Assembly: GCA_964370845.1 (NCBI GenBank)
Contig: CAYJLB010000002.1
Coordinates: 1-64,000 of the forward strand
Direction: 5' to 3'
From: CAYJLB01 sp964370845
GTDB lineage: Bacteria > Bacillota > Clostridia > Oscillospirales > Ruminococcaceae
DNA length: 64,000 nt
Under the pieces are notes generated by a model, which was not told where the DNA came from, did no database searches, and saw only the letters and a list, made by a program, of their open reading frames with translations. The position numbers were made by a program, and so were the translations under genes. Shown one piece after another: positions 7,985-16,417 of this stretch. Numbering within the stretch: position 1 is the stretch's first letter; the number at the start of each line of letters is the position of its first letter.

Positions 7985-8839
7985 TTATTTTAGTGAATTA
8001 TAATATTCTTTCATAGTTTTTGCGTCAGTAGCTTGCGTTCCGTCACTTTCACAAATGAAAGTAGGAGTTAATCCTTTTTTATAAACAATTTCCATTAAAG
8101 GTTCGAAATCGGGGCCAAATTCTGTATCCGCAAAAGTCAAATGCTTTGACTCCCCACCTTTTAATGTATATTCAATTTTACTAAAATGAGAATGAAAAAC
8201 TTTCAATCTATCAGCACCGAGTGCATTTTCAACCTTGTTTAACATTTCTTCATAATCGGAAATTGACTTAATTCCACCAAAAGTTCGTGCATTCAAATGC
8301 CCAAAATCAATGCAAGGAATAAAACTATCGTCACATTTACAAAGTTCCAAAACTTCCTCTAAAGTTCCTAATTGATTTATTTTACCCATTGTTTCTGGAC
8401 AAAATGTTATGTCAGCAAAACCATTTGCAACAGTAGCTTCTCTTGCACGAATTAGAGTGTCCTTAGCAAGTTCCAAAGCCTGTTCCCTAGTGATTTTTGA
8501 ACAAGAACCTGAGTGAATTATTATCCTTTTCGCCCCAAGCCAAGTAGCAAGCTCACAACTTTGCATAATATAATTTATACTATTATTACGCTTTTCTTCC
8601 TCAACACTGGAAAGCGATATAAAATAAGGGGCGTGAACGGAAAGAGAAATGTTAAACTCCTTTGCTTTTTTGCCAAAATTTTCCGCAGTAGTTTGCCCAG
8701 TTTTTACACCTTTTCCGCATTGATATTCAAAGCAATCTAGTCCAAATTCATTCAAAAATTTAGGCACATCAATACTCTTTTTATATCCTTTTTCAGCAAA
8801 TTCATTACCATTTCCAGCAGGACCAAATAAAATTGACAC
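7985..8839 (-). CDS. Endonuclease IV-like TIM-barrel protein
   Basis: Resembles AP endonuclease family 2 (Nfo), which nicks DNA 5' of abasic sites using three zinc ions. Candidate metal ligands lie in the expected order: VHAPYF, IIHSGS, CPETMG, CIDFGHLNA, KVFHSHFS and ICESDG. At 284 residues the length matches endonuclease IV, but the N-terminus (MSILFGPAGNGNEF) is unlike classical Nfo, so a related sugar-isomerase-like barrel cannot be excluded. The start is GTG at 8839, with GGAGGAG 6 nt upstream. It lies between yqeG and aroQ. Confidence 0.75.
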   Translation of the reverse strand: MSILFGPAGNGNEFAEKGYKKSIDVPKFLNEFGLDCFEYQCGKGVKTGQTTAENFGKKAKEFNISLSVHAPYFISLSSVEEEKRNNSINYIMQSCELATWLGAKRIIIHSGSCSKITREQALELAKDTLIRAREATVANGFADITFCPETMGKINQLGTLEEVLELCKCDDSFIPCIDFGHLNARTFGGIKSISDYEEMLNKVENALGADRLKVFHSHFSKIEYTLKGGESKHLTFADTEFGPDFEPLMEIVYKKGLTPTFICESDGTQATDAKTMKEYYNSLK

Positions 8840-8863
8840 AGAGCACTCCTCCTTTAAAAATAA

Positions 8864-9355
8864 TTACTTTTCAAATTCAATTTTATGCAAAAAAAGCTTT
8901 TCCATAAGTCTTTTAAATTTGAAAAAAGCAGTGGTTTCAAGCTCAATTGGTTTAACATAAATTGAGCGAACTCCAATAAAATTTGCACCTACAATGTCAG
9001 TGAAAATTTGGTCACCAACAATTGCAATTTTCGAAAATGGCACACGAATTTCATCCCTTGCACGAATAAATCCATTCGCCAAAGGTTTTTTTCCGTCAGG
9101 CACAACAGGAAGTTTCAAACCCTTTCCAAAAGGACGAGCCCTTTGTGGTGTGTTGTTTGAAACAATAATCAGCCTTATTCCATTTTCTTTCATCATAGCA
9201 ATCCAATCCGCAACTTTTTCCGCCGGAACAGGATTGTCATGTGTAGTTAATGTATTATCAAGGTCAAGTAAAAGACCTCTTATTTTCTTTCTTTTTAAAA
9301 ATTCCACCGAAATATCGGTCACGGAATTAAACGCATAAGTTGGCATAAAAACCAT
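8864..9355 (-). CDS. YqeG-family HAD IIIA phosphatase
   Basis: A HAD-superfamily phosphohydrolase of about 163 residues with the motif set LLLDLDNTLT (motif I DxDxT), IVSNNT (II), KKPLANGF (III) and VGDQIFTD (IV). The family is widespread in Firmicutes and the substrate is not established here. The ATG at 9355 (MVFMPTYAFN) is preceded by AGGAG at 8 nt. The upstream in-frame extension runs into the GC-rich repeat at 9408 and was discarded. It is the first gene of the run through aroQ and pepP. Confidence 0.88.
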   Translation of the reverse strand: MVFMPTYAFNSVTDISVEFLKRKKIRGLLLDLDNTLTTHDNPVPAEKVADWIAMMKENGIRLIIVSNNTPQRARPFGKGLKLPVVPDGKKPLANGFIRARDEIRVPFSKIAIVGDQIFTDIVGANFIGVRSIYVKPIELETTAFFKFKRLMEKLFLHKIEFEK

Positions 9356-9407
9356 AATAAATTCTCCTATTAAATAGTGTTCATTTATAAAATTTACCTT
9401 CGTATAG

Positions 9408-9567
9408 CCTCGCAGAAACATAGTTTTTTACTTGTGCTCTCTTTAGTGCGGGCATGGGTCAAGCGTCACGCAATAAAAATTCTAACTTCAACAAACTTTG
9501 ACCTCGTGGCCACAAAGTATATCTCTAACCATTAAAAAACGCGGGTATGGGTCAAGCGTCACGCTTG
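9408..9567. repeat. Family-A modular repeat, two units (yqeG-rpsU spacer)
   Basis: Two units lie in tandem: 9408-9471 and about 9502-9567. Each has the end box CCTCGCAG (CCTCGTGG in the second), a variable middle, a GCGGG box, then GGGTCAAGCG and a hairpin. The second hairpin is perfect, CAAGCG-TCA-CGCTTG at 9553-9567; the first has lost most of one arm. The 306-bp stretch 9356-9661 without a gene holds only these units and the rpsU terminator. Confidence 0.75.
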
Positions 9568-9576
9568 TGCAAATAG

Positions 9577-9604
9577 AAAAAGCGAGCATAAATGCCCGCT
9601 TTTA
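9577..9604 (-). terminator. rpsU terminator
   Basis: On the minus strand, an 8-bp stem AGCGGGCA/TGCTCGCT with one G-U pair and a TTTA loop is followed by TTTTTC. Read on the plus strand, the same position would be an A-C mismatch, so minus-strand use is favoured. Confidence 0.65.
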
Positions 9605-9661
9605 CTGCTTTTCAAGAACCGTTTTTAGCAAGGTAAATAAAACAGTACTAAAGCAGTACTA

Positions 9662-9835
9662 TTAATATTTACGTTTACGTGCAGCCTCGGATTTTTTCTT
9701 ACGTTTCACCGATGGCTTTTCGTAATGTTCTCTTTTACGAACTTCAGCGATAACGCCGTCTCTAGCACAAGATCTCTTAAAACGTTTAAGAGCTGTATCT
9801 AAAGTTTCGTTTTTTCCAACACGAATTTCTGCCAT
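9662..9835 (-). CDS. rpsU: 30S ribosomal protein S21
   Basis: A 57-residue protein beginning [19 protein letters not shown] and ending in a strongly basic tail ([14 protein letters not shown]), characteristic of bS21, which sits near the anti-Shine-Dalgarno region of 16S rRNA. It is expressed alone: its own promoter lies at 9903-9931 and its terminator downstream. The leader has a small hairpin TGCCT-CAA-AGGCA (9853-9865) just before a strong AAAGGGAGGG ribosome site, which may influence initiation. Confidence 0.95.
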   Translation of the reverse strand: MAEIRVGKNETLDTALKRFKRSCARDGVIAEVRKREHYEKPSVKRKKKSEAARKRKY

Positions 9836-9902
9836 TATTTATTCCCTCCCTTTGCCTCAAAGGCAGAGGTTTTCTTACACTTTATAAAAATGTAACAAAC
9901 CT

Positions 9903-9931
9903 ATTATACACTATTTAACTACAATAGTCAA
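9903..9931 (-). promoter_or_regulatory. Promoter of rpsU
   Basis: TTGACT (9926-9931) and TATAAT (9903-9908) with a 17-nt spacer on the minus strand, about 70 nt before the start codon. Confidence 0.7.
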
Positions 9932-10011
9932 TAGGTATTTGCCAATTTTTTTACTTAATTTTTTTATAACAAAAGGATATAGAATAATAAGGAAACTTAA
10001 TGTTATTTTAC

Positions 10012-10132
10012 AATAAAATCTACATTATTTAACAACAGTGTATAATTTTATTCATAATAAAATTCACATTATTTCACAACAGTGTACAATTTTATTCATA
10101 ATAAAATTCACATTATTTCACAACAATGTTCA
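10012..10132. repeat. 44-bp tandem repeat duplicating the leuS 3' end
   Basis: About 2.75 copies of a 44-bp unit start at 10012, 10056 and 10100. The third, truncated copy contains the last codons and stop of leuS. The outer copies repeat the same end, including the stop, into the spacer. Across the unit junctions AATTTTATT and AATAAAATT can pair as a 9-bp hairpin. The rest of the spacer (9932-10011) shows nothing recognisable. Confidence 0.75.
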
Positions 10133-12518
10133 CAAGTTTTCCTTTAACATATATCTCTTTTACTATGCTTTTTCCTGAAATTGCTTCAGCTACTTTTTCG
10201 TCAGCTTTTGCAATTTCTAATACTTCTGGTTGCTCGGCACTGATTGAAACAACTAACTTAGCTTTGATTTTTCCGTTAACTTGTACAGCTATTTCTACTT
10301 CATCAACTACGCAAAGTGCCTCGTCAAAAGTTACCCATTTTTCTTCGTGGATAAAGCCTTTGAAACCAAGTAATTGATACATTTCTTCGGTAATATGTGG
10401 AGCGAATGGATTTAACATAATTAGCAAATCCTTCATCTCTTTTTTAGTGATTTTTCCAACCGCTGAAATATCGTTAAGCAATGCCATCATTGCAGCAATT
10501 GCAGTATTAAACTTCAAGTTTTCAATGTCCTCGGACACTTTTTTGATAGTCTTGTTAAAAGGTGCAACCAATTCTTTTTGATAGCTGTCACCATCAACAA
10601 CGTTATCCATTAATGCCCAAATTCTATCTAAAAATCTTTTACAACCCTTTACTGAAGACGTGTTCCAAGGTGCAGTTTTCTCAAAATCTCCAATAAACAT
10701 TTCGTAAAGTCTTAATGTGTCAGCTCCATATTCGCCGATAATTACATCAGGATTTACTACATTTCCACGGGATTTTGACATTTTTTCGCCGTTTTCACCT
10801 AGAATAAATCCATGGCTTGTACGCTTCATATAAGGCTCTTTTGTTGAAACTAAACCGATATCAAAAAGGAATTTATGCCAAAATCTTGAATACAACAAGT
10901 GCAAAGTAGTATGTTCCATACCGCCATTGTACCAGTCAACAGGCATCCAATAATCAAGTGCTTCTCTAGCAGCAGGCTTATCAGTGCAATCAACATCACA
11001 ATAACGCAAGAAATACCAAGATGAACCCGCCCATTGTGGCATTGTGTCAGTTTCACGTTTAGCTGGACCGCCACAAGTTGGACAAGTTGTGTTAATAAAA
11101 CTATCCAAAGTCGCAAGTGGAGATTCCCCATTATCAGTAGGCATATAGCTATCTACATCAGGCAAAAGCAATGGCAATTCACTTTCAGGAATATGCACAT
11201 ATCCGCACTTTTCACAGTGAACAATAGGAATAGGCTCTCCCCAATATCTTTGACGGGAGAAAACCCAGTCACGAAGTTTATAATTTACCTTGTCAACGCC
11301 TTTTTCATTATCTTTAAGCCAAGTTTTGATTTTTTCCTTAGCTTCATCAACTGAAAGTCCGTCCAAGAAATCGCTGTTCACCATAATTCCTGTAGCACAG
11401 TCAGTGAACGCTTCTTTTTCAATATCTCCACCTTGCACAACTTCAACAATTGGCAAGTCGAAAACTTTTGCAAATTCATAGTCACGAGTATCGTGAGCAG
11501 GAACTGCCATAATTGCGCCCGTTCCGTAAGTCATCAATACATAATCAGAGATGAAAATTGGAATTTCTTTATTGTTTACAGGGTTAATCGCTGCTACTCC
11601 GTCAAGTCTAACACCTGTTTTTTCTTTCGCCATTTCAGCTCTTTCAAAGTCAGATTTTTTTGCCGCTTTAAGCTGATATTCTTTGATTTCTTCGTTATTT
11701 TTAAGCACACCTTCCCACTCTTTAATCATAGGGTGTTCAGGGGAAATAACCATATAAGTAGCACCAAATAAAGTGTCAGGGCGAGTTGTATAAACTTTTA
11801 ATGTGTCATTTGTTGTAGTAGTAAAATCTACCTCAGCACCTGTTGAGCGTCCAATCCAGTTTGTTTGAGTTGCCTTAATTCTTTCCGAATAATTAACCAA
11901 AGCTAAATCTTCAATTAATCTTTCAGCATACTCAGTAATTTTAAGCATCCATTGGCTTTTTACTTTACGGATAACTTCACCATCACAACGTTCACAACAA
12001 CCGTTTACAACTTCCTCATTTGCAAGAACTACTTTACAAGAGGTACACCAGTTTACAGCCATTTCTGACTTATACGCTAGTCCTTTTTTAAACATTTGAA
12101 TAAAAATCCATTGTGTCCATTTAAAATATTTTGGGTCAGTAGTGTTCACTTCCCTAGCCCAGTCAAAAGATAAACCTAAGTTACGAAGTTGATTTTTAAA
12201 CTTTGCAACATTTTTTTCAGTTACAATAGCAGGGTGAATTTTATTTTTAATAGCATAGTTTTCAGTAGGAAGACCAAAAGCGTCCCAACCCATTGGGAAA
12301 AGCACGTTGTAACCCTCTAATCTTCTTTTTCTTGAAACAATATCCATAGCGGTGTAAGGACGAGGGTGCCCAATATGCAAACCTTGTCCCGATGGATAAG
12401 GGAATTCAACTAAAGCATAAAATTTTTCTTTTGAATAGTCATTTTCAGCTTTAAAAGTTTGTTTTTCGTCCCAAATATCTTGCCATTTACTTTCAATGGC
12501 GGTAAAATCATATTTCAT
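10113..12518 (-). CDS. leuS: Leucyl-tRNA synthetase
   Basis: Charges tRNA-Leu. The 801-residue class I enzyme has the HIGH motif ([12 protein letters not shown], about 41-52), a zinc-type pair of CxxC motifs (CTSCKVV and CCERC, about 158-178), the CP1 editing domain with [11 protein letters not shown], the catalytic KMSKS ([10 protein letters not shown]) near 575, and a C-terminal anticodon-binding region. The end is in order (VNIVVK). No T-box leader is visible upstream, where the preceding gene rsfS lies only 28 nt away, so it is probably driven from the rsfS side. Confidence 0.97.
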   Translation of the reverse strand: MKYDFTAIESKWQDIWDEKQTFKAENDYSKEKFYALVEFPYPSGQGLHIGHPRPYTAMDIVSRKRRLEGYNVLFPMGWDAFGLPTENYAIKNKIHPAIVTEKNVAKFKNQLRNLGLSFDWAREVNTTDPKYFKWTQWIFIQMFKKGLAYKSEMAVNWCTSCKVVLANEEVVNGCCERCDGEVIRKVKSQWMLKITEYAERLIEDLALVNYSERIKATQTNWIGRSTGAEVDFTTTTNDTLKVYTTRPDTLFGATYMVISPEHPMIKEWEGVLKNNEEIKEYQLKAAKKSDFERAEMAKEKTGVRLDGVAAINPVNNKEIPIFISDYVLMTYGTGAIMAVPAHDTRDYEFAKVFDLPIVEVVQGGDIEKEAFTDCATGIMVNSDFLDGLSVDEAKEKIKTWLKDNEKGVDKVNYKLRDWVFSRQRYWGEPIPIVHCEKCGYVHIPESELPLLLPDVDSYMPTDNGESPLATLDSFINTTCPTCGGPAKRETDTMPQWAGSSWYFLRYCDVDCTDKPAAREALDYWMPVDWYNGGMEHTTLHLLYSRFWHKFLFDIGLVSTKEPYMKRTSHGFILGENGEKMSKSRGNVVNPDVIIGEYGADTLRLYEMFIGDFEKTAPWNTSSVKGCKRFLDRIWALMDNVVDGDSYQKELVAPFNKTIKKVSEDIENLKFNTAIAAMMALLNDISAVGKITKKEMKDLLIMLNPFAPHITEEMYQLLGFKGFIHEEKWVTFDEALCVVDEVEIAVQVNGKIKAKLVVSISAEQPEVLEIAKADEKVAEAISGKSIVKEIYVKGKLVNIVVK

Positions 12519-12546
12519 TTTTAATCAGTCCCTTTAACAAAAATTT

Positions 12547-12900
12547 CTACACAAGCCAAGGTGTAAGGTCAACTCTTTCTCCATCTCTCCACAGTTTTCC
12601 AAGAGAATAATGTTCTCTTTGATCACGAGTGAAAATATGCACAACAATGTCGGAATAATCAAGTAAAATCCAAGTTGCAGAGCTATATCCTTCTATTTTA
12701 TTAGGATAAATTCCTTTTTCTTTCATCTTAAACTCAACCTCATCAGCAAGTGATTTAACGTGAGTTGTACTTGTTGCGGAGGCAATTACAAAATAATCTG
12801 CAATAATTGTTAAGTCTGTAACCTTAATAGCTTCAATTTCTTCAGCTTTTTTTGAGTCAAGAGTTTTCACTATAAACTCAAGCATATTTTTTTCTTCCAA
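12547..12900 (-). CDS. rsfS: Ribosomal silencing factor RsfS
   Basis: Binds uL14 on the large subunit and blocks subunit joining in starvation. About 117 residues with the DUF143 core: IVKTLDSKKAEEIEAIKV, DYFVIASATSTTHVKSLADEV and the C-terminal YSLGKLWRDGE. Two starts are possible. A TTG at 12900 has AGAAAGGA 9 nt upstream, which I prefer; an ATG five codons later (12885) has only a weak A-rich site. It sits between yqeK and leuS, a common Firmicute order (nadD-yqeK-rsfS). Confidence 0.92.
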   Translation of the reverse strand: MEEKNMLEFIVKTLDSKKAEEIEAIKVTDLTIIADYFVIASATSTTHVKSLADEVEFKMKEKGIYPNKIEGYSSATWILLDYSDIVVHIFTRDQREHYSLGKLWRDGERVDLTPWLV

Positions 12901-12915
12901 ATCAACAAATCCTTT

Positions 12916-13491
12916 CTATTTATTAATAGTATCTATTAACTGATTGTAACACTCAAAAGTTGAGAGTGGAACTAATCTTTTTTCGTTTATAAGTTCATTT
13001 AATGAGATAGTTATTGCTTCAAGACAAGCCTTATCAAGATCTGTGTAAGCAAGTAATCTTAGCCTTGAAACATAGTCAAACTTTCTATCTTCGGATATAT
13101 AATCTGCCATAAAAATAACTTTTTCCACCAATGACATATTTTTTCTTCCAACAGTGTGATAACGGATAGCTTGAAGAATTACTTCGTCATCAATATCAAG
13201 TTCAGTTTCTGCAAAATAAGCTCCCGCAATAGAGTGCCAAAGCTTTTTCTCCTTAAGTTCAATCTCGCAAACAGCACGAGTCGAACTTCTCACCATTTTT
13301 TCCATTTCATCAAAAGGCATATCTTTGCAAACATCGTGTAAAATCCCTGCGATTGCACATTTTTCAACGTCAGCATCATATTTTTCAGCAAGCTTAATAG
13401 CCTCTTGCTTTACACAAAGTGAGTGATAAAGCCTTTTTTCTGTCAATCTACTTTCAAGCAAACTCAAATATTTCAAAGTAACTTTTTTCAA
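12916..13491 (-). CDS. yqeK: HD-domain Ap4A hydrolase YqeK
   Basis: Predicted symmetrical diadenosine tetraphosphatase. The 191-residue protein has the HD metal site: His in HSLCVKQEA (about 24), the HD pair in AGILHDVCKD (about 52) and a later Asp in MADYISEDR. The start appears to be TTG at 13491 with AGGAGGA upstream. Gene order nadD-yqeK-rsfS is conserved in Firmicutes and supports the call. Confidence 0.9.
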   Translation of the reverse strand: MKKVTLKYLSLLESRLTEKRLYHSLCVKQEAIKLAEKYDADVEKCAIAGILHDVCKDMPFDEMEKMVRSSTRAVCEIELKEKKLWHSIAGAYFAETELDIDDEVILQAIRYHTVGRKNMSLVEKVIFMADYISEDRKFDYVSRLRLLAYTDLDKACLEAITISLNELINEKRLVPLSTFECYNQLIDTINK

Positions 13492-13527
13492 AAAAATCCT
13501 CCTAAACCAAATCTATAACCATCATTC

Positions 13528-14127
13528 TTAATACAGTTTGTTATCAACTATATATTTTACCACTTTTTCGGGTAAATAGCAACTATATTTTGAAGAATTT
13601 TCATTTTTTTTGAATAATTCCCTAACTTGAGTGGAGGAAATTACCATAGGTTCCATCTTCAAAATATCAATTGTACCATAATTAATTTGATTTTTAAACA
13701 AAAGTAATTTTTCATACTCATTTTCATTTCTTGAAGCTGTTAAAACTATAACATTATCAAGGATAAACTTATAGTTTTTCCATTCTTCAAAATACAAGAA
13801 CATATCTCCGCCAATAACTAAAAAAAGCTGAGAGTTTTCATATTTTTCTAGTAAATATTGTATTGTAAGATAAGTAAAACTTACATTTTCCGAGCAAATT
13901 TCAAAGTCAGAAACTTCTACTTTTTCGTAATCTTCAAAAGCTAATTTACAAAATTCATAACGATTTTTTTCTGTGATAGTACCTTCAATTTCTTTGTGAG
14001 GAGGAATTTTTGAAGGCATAACAATTATTTTATCAAAAGAATATTTTTCATCAAGCTTTTTTATCAAGTTAATATGTCCATTGTGAATAGGGTTAAAAGT
14101 TCCTCCAAAAAGTGCAATTTTCATCAT
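13528..14127 (-). CDS. nadD: Nicotinate-nucleotide adenylyltransferase
   Basis: Adds AMP to nicotinate mononucleotide in NAD synthesis. The 199-residue protein has the nucleotidyltransferase motif GGTFNPIHNGH (about 8-18) and the C-terminal ISSTQVR motif (about 164-170). The ATG overlaps the yhbY stop (TAATG), which implies translational coupling. A second ATG follows immediately and could be used instead. Confidence 0.94.
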   Translation of the reverse strand: MMKIALFGGTFNPIHNGHINLIKKLDEKYSFDKIIVMPSKIPPHKEIEGTITEKNRYEFCKLAFEDYEKVEVSDFEICSENVSFTYLTIQYLLEKYENSQLFLVIGGDMFLYFEEWKNYKFILDNVIVLTASRNENEYEKLLLFKNQINYGTIDILKMEPMVISSTQVRELFKKNENSSKYSCYLPEKVVKYIVDNKLY

Positions 14128-14426
14128 TATTTTGCTTTTTTAAGGTTGATTACTGGGTCTTTTGGATTTGCTTTATACAAAACAAATCTGCTCCCGATAA
14201 CTTGAACTGCATCGGATTCAGTTTTCTCAGCTATTTCAGCTGCAGCTTCTCTTGCTGACAAAAGTGAATTTTCTAAAACTCTAAGCTTAATAAGCTCCCT
14301 CACACGAAGTGCGTCATTAACTTGCTCTATCAAATTATCGTTTATTCCACCTTTTCCAATTTGGAAAATTGTTTCGATTGGGTTTGCAAGCCCTCTTAAA
14401 TAGGCTCTTTCCTTACTTGTTAACAT
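14127..14426 (-). CDS. yhbY: YhbY-family CRM-domain RNA-binding protein
   Basis: A 99-residue single CRM domain that associates with pre-50S particles. The segment FQIGKGGINDNLIEQV (about 21-37) carries the GxxG loop; RVLENSLLSAREAAAEIAE and VQVIGSRFVLYK complete the fold. AAAGGA precedes the ATG. The stop overlaps nadD by one base. Confidence 0.92.
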   Translation of the reverse strand: MLTSKERAYLRGLANPIETIFQIGKGGINDNLIEQVNDALRVRELIKLRVLENSLLSAREAAAEIAEKTESDAVQVIGSRFVLYKANPKDPVINLKKAK

Positions 14427-14456
14427 AAATATATCTTCCTTTCTATATCGATTACA

Positions 14457-15038
14457 CTATTTCAAATATTCAATCAATTTTTTCAATGCAATCGCCCTAT
14501 GACTGATTTCATTTTTTTCTTCAGCAGAAATTTCAGCAAAGCTTTTATTTCCACGATAAAATATTGGGTCAAAACCAAAACCGTTGTCACCACTAGGTTT
14601 TAATCCAATTTCCCCTTCACATTCCCCTCTAAAAGAATGCTGGTTTCCACACTCGTCTATATAAGTTACCACCGCAACAAATCGTGCAGTTCGGTCACTA
14701 TTTCCAGTTTCATCAACTTCATTTATTAGCATTTTGCATTTTTCTTCATAGGGCAAATCTCCACCATAACGAGCCGAATAAACTCCTGGTCTTTTGCCTA
14801 ATGCGTCAATTTCAAGTCCGCTGTCATCTGAAATTACTCCAATTTTACAAACTTCAAAAATAGCCCTTGCTTTAATCAAAGAATTTTCCTCAAAAGTAGT
14901 TCCATTTTCTTCGGGAGAAAGGTCAATTCCAGCCTCACCTTGAGATAAAACCTCAAAACCTAAAGGCTCAAGGATTTTCTTCATTTCGCCAACTTTACCC
15001 TTATTATTTGTTGCTAATATAATTTTTTTAGTTTGCAT
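14457..15038 (-). CDS. XTP/dITP diphosphatase (RdgB/HAM1)
   Basis: House-cleaning pyrophosphatase that removes XTP, ITP and dITP. The 193-residue protein has ATNNKGKVGEM (about 7-17), SDDSGLEIDALGKRPGVYSARY (about 69-90) and the SHRAIALKK end. The start is the ATG at 15038, with AAAGGA 9 nt before it. The frame stays open 84 nt upstream, but that stretch has no ribosome site and no family similarity. Confidence 0.93.
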   Translation of the reverse strand: MQTKKIILATNNKGKVGEMKKILEPLGFEVLSQGEAGIDLSPEENGTTFEENSLIKARAIFEVCKIGVISDDSGLEIDALGKRPGVYSARYGGDLPYEEKCKMLINEVDETGNSDRTARFVAVVTYIDECGNQHSFRGECEGEIGLKPSGDNGFGFDPIFYRGNKSFAEISAEEKNEISHRAIALKKLIEYLK

Positions 15039-15193
15039 TTTTAACATTCCTTTCAGTACGTTTTGTGCATCTTTTTTACTCAGTTTTAAATGGTCTTGAC
15101 CGTTACGAAAATCAGTATGCAAAGTAACTTAAAAATTTAAACCATAACAATACATTTTTTAACGGAAAGAAATTCCTCCTCTACAAAATTTGT

Positions 15194-15483
15194 CCTCGTG
15201 GGCAGAATTTTTCTCAATTCACAAAGTAAAAACGCGGGCAAAGATGCAACGTAACGTTGCCCTCGCAGAAACAAATTCCCCTCTTTCACTCTCTTTAGTG
15301 CGGGAGAGCCAGCGGGGGCTTCCNNNNNNNNNNNNNNNNNNNNNNNNNNNNNNNNNNNNNNNNNNNNNNNNNNNNNNNNNNNNNNNNNNNNNNNNNNNNN
15401 NNNNNNNNNNNNNNNNNNNNNNNAAACAAATTCCCCTCTTTCACTCTCTTTAGTGCGGGAGAGCCAGCGGGGGCTTCCCCGCT
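15194..15483. repeat. Family-A modular repeat, two units, interrupted by an N gap
   Basis: Unit one (15194-15260) runs CCTCGTGG, a variable middle, CGCGGGCA and the hairpin GCAACG-TAA-CGTTGC at 15246-15260. Unit two (15261 onward) runs CCTCGCAGAAACAAA, TAGTGCGGG and the hairpin GCGGGG-GCTT-CCCCGC at 15467-15482. The gap splits unit two, and 55 bp of it are present on both sides; removing gap and duplicate leaves a 67-bp unit. The ftsY stop codon (15482-15484) overlaps the last hairpin arm. No gene was found in 15039-15481. Confidence 0.75.
15324..15423. other. Assembly gap (100 N)
   Basis: Exactly 100 N. The 55 bases before it (15269-15323) are identical to the 55 after it (15424-15478), as expected for two contigs that overlap by one assembly k-mer. 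Confidence 0.95.
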
Positions 15484-16387
15484 ATTCGAAAAGGGCATTT
15501 ACAAAATCTTTGTTGCTAAAAGGCTGAATGTCATCAATTTTTTCACCAACAGTTACGATCTTCACTGGAATTTGTAAATCTTCAACTATCGAAATAATAA
15601 TTCCACCCTTTGCGGTTCCGTCAAGTTTTGTAAGAATAATTCCTGTAATATCAGCAACTTCCTTGAACTGCCTAGCCTGATTAACAGCATTTTGTCCAGT
15701 AGTTGCATCTAATGCAAGCAAAACTTCTAATGAACAACCCTCAGCTTGAGTGGCTATAATTCGCTTTATTTTACGCAATTCTTCCATAAGATTTTTTTTG
15801 TTGTGCAAACGTCCAGCAGTGTCGCAAATTAAAACATCTGTCCCTCTTGCTTTTGCCGCAACAACCGCATCATAAACCACTGCCGCAGGGTCAGAGCCCT
15901 CAGTATGCTTAACAATATCAACATTTGCCCTTTGAGTCCAAACTTCAAGTTGGTCAATCGCCGCTGCACGGAAAGTATCCGCCGCCGCTACTAAAACTTT
16001 TTTTCCCTCTTTAGTAAGCTGGTTGGAAAGTTTTCCTATAGTAGTAGTTTTTCCTACACCATTTACACCGATAACAAGAACAACAGATGGCGTTGTTGAA
16101 AGGTTTAAAGGTTGTTCCTCACCAAGCATATCAGAAATTATATCTTTTAATAAATCCAAAATCTTGCTAGGGTCTTCAATCCCCTCTTTTTTTACTCTTA
16201 CCCTTAATTCATCACATATTTTAGCAGAAGTTGTTGCTCCAATATCCGATAAAATCAAGGTTTCTTCTAATTCTTCAAACAAATCTTCATCGATTTTTGA
16301 AAATGAACTTAAAAGACTTTGAATTTTTCCCATAATGGAATTTTTTGTCTTCATAAGCCCTTGTTTGAGCTTTTCAAATAAACCCAT
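15482..16387 (-). CDS. ftsY: Signal recognition particle receptor FtsY
   Basis: GTPase that receives SRP-ribosome complexes at the membrane. The 301-residue protein is essentially the NG domain with no long acidic A domain, as is common in Firmicutes. Motifs: GVNGVGKTTTIGKLS (P-loop, about 108-122), DTFRAAAIDQLEVW, CDTAGRLHN, TKLDGTAKGG and the end GEKIDDIQPF. The start is ATG at 16387 (MGLFEKLKQ) with GAAGGGA 9 nt away. It follows smc closely, a conserved pairing. The stop codon merges with a family-A repeat hairpin. Confidence 0.96.
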   Translation of the reverse strand: MGLFEKLKQGLMKTKNSIMGKIQSLLSSFSKIDEDLFEELEETLILSDIGATTSAKICDELRVRVKKEGIEDPSKILDLLKDIISDMLGEEQPLNLSTTPSVVLVIGVNGVGKTTTIGKLSNQLTKEGKKVLVAAADTFRAAAIDQLEVWTQRANVDIVKHTEGSDPAAVVYDAVVAAKARGTDVLICDTAGRLHNKKNLMEELRKIKRIIATQAEGCSLEVLLALDATTGQNAVNQARQFKEVADITGIILTKLDGTAKGGIIISIVEDLQIPVKIVTVGEKIDDIQPFSNKDFVNALFE

Positions 16388-16417
16388 TGTAATCATTCCC
16401 TTCAAAAAAATTTATTT

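Noticed and set aside
12519..12546. T-box leader expected before leuS
   Set aside because: Only 28 nt separate rsfS and leuS; there is no room for a T-box and none is seen upstream of the run.
15190..15453. Open frames across the 15.3-kb N gap on both strands
   Set aside because: They consist of repeat sequence and N; no start signal or protein family.
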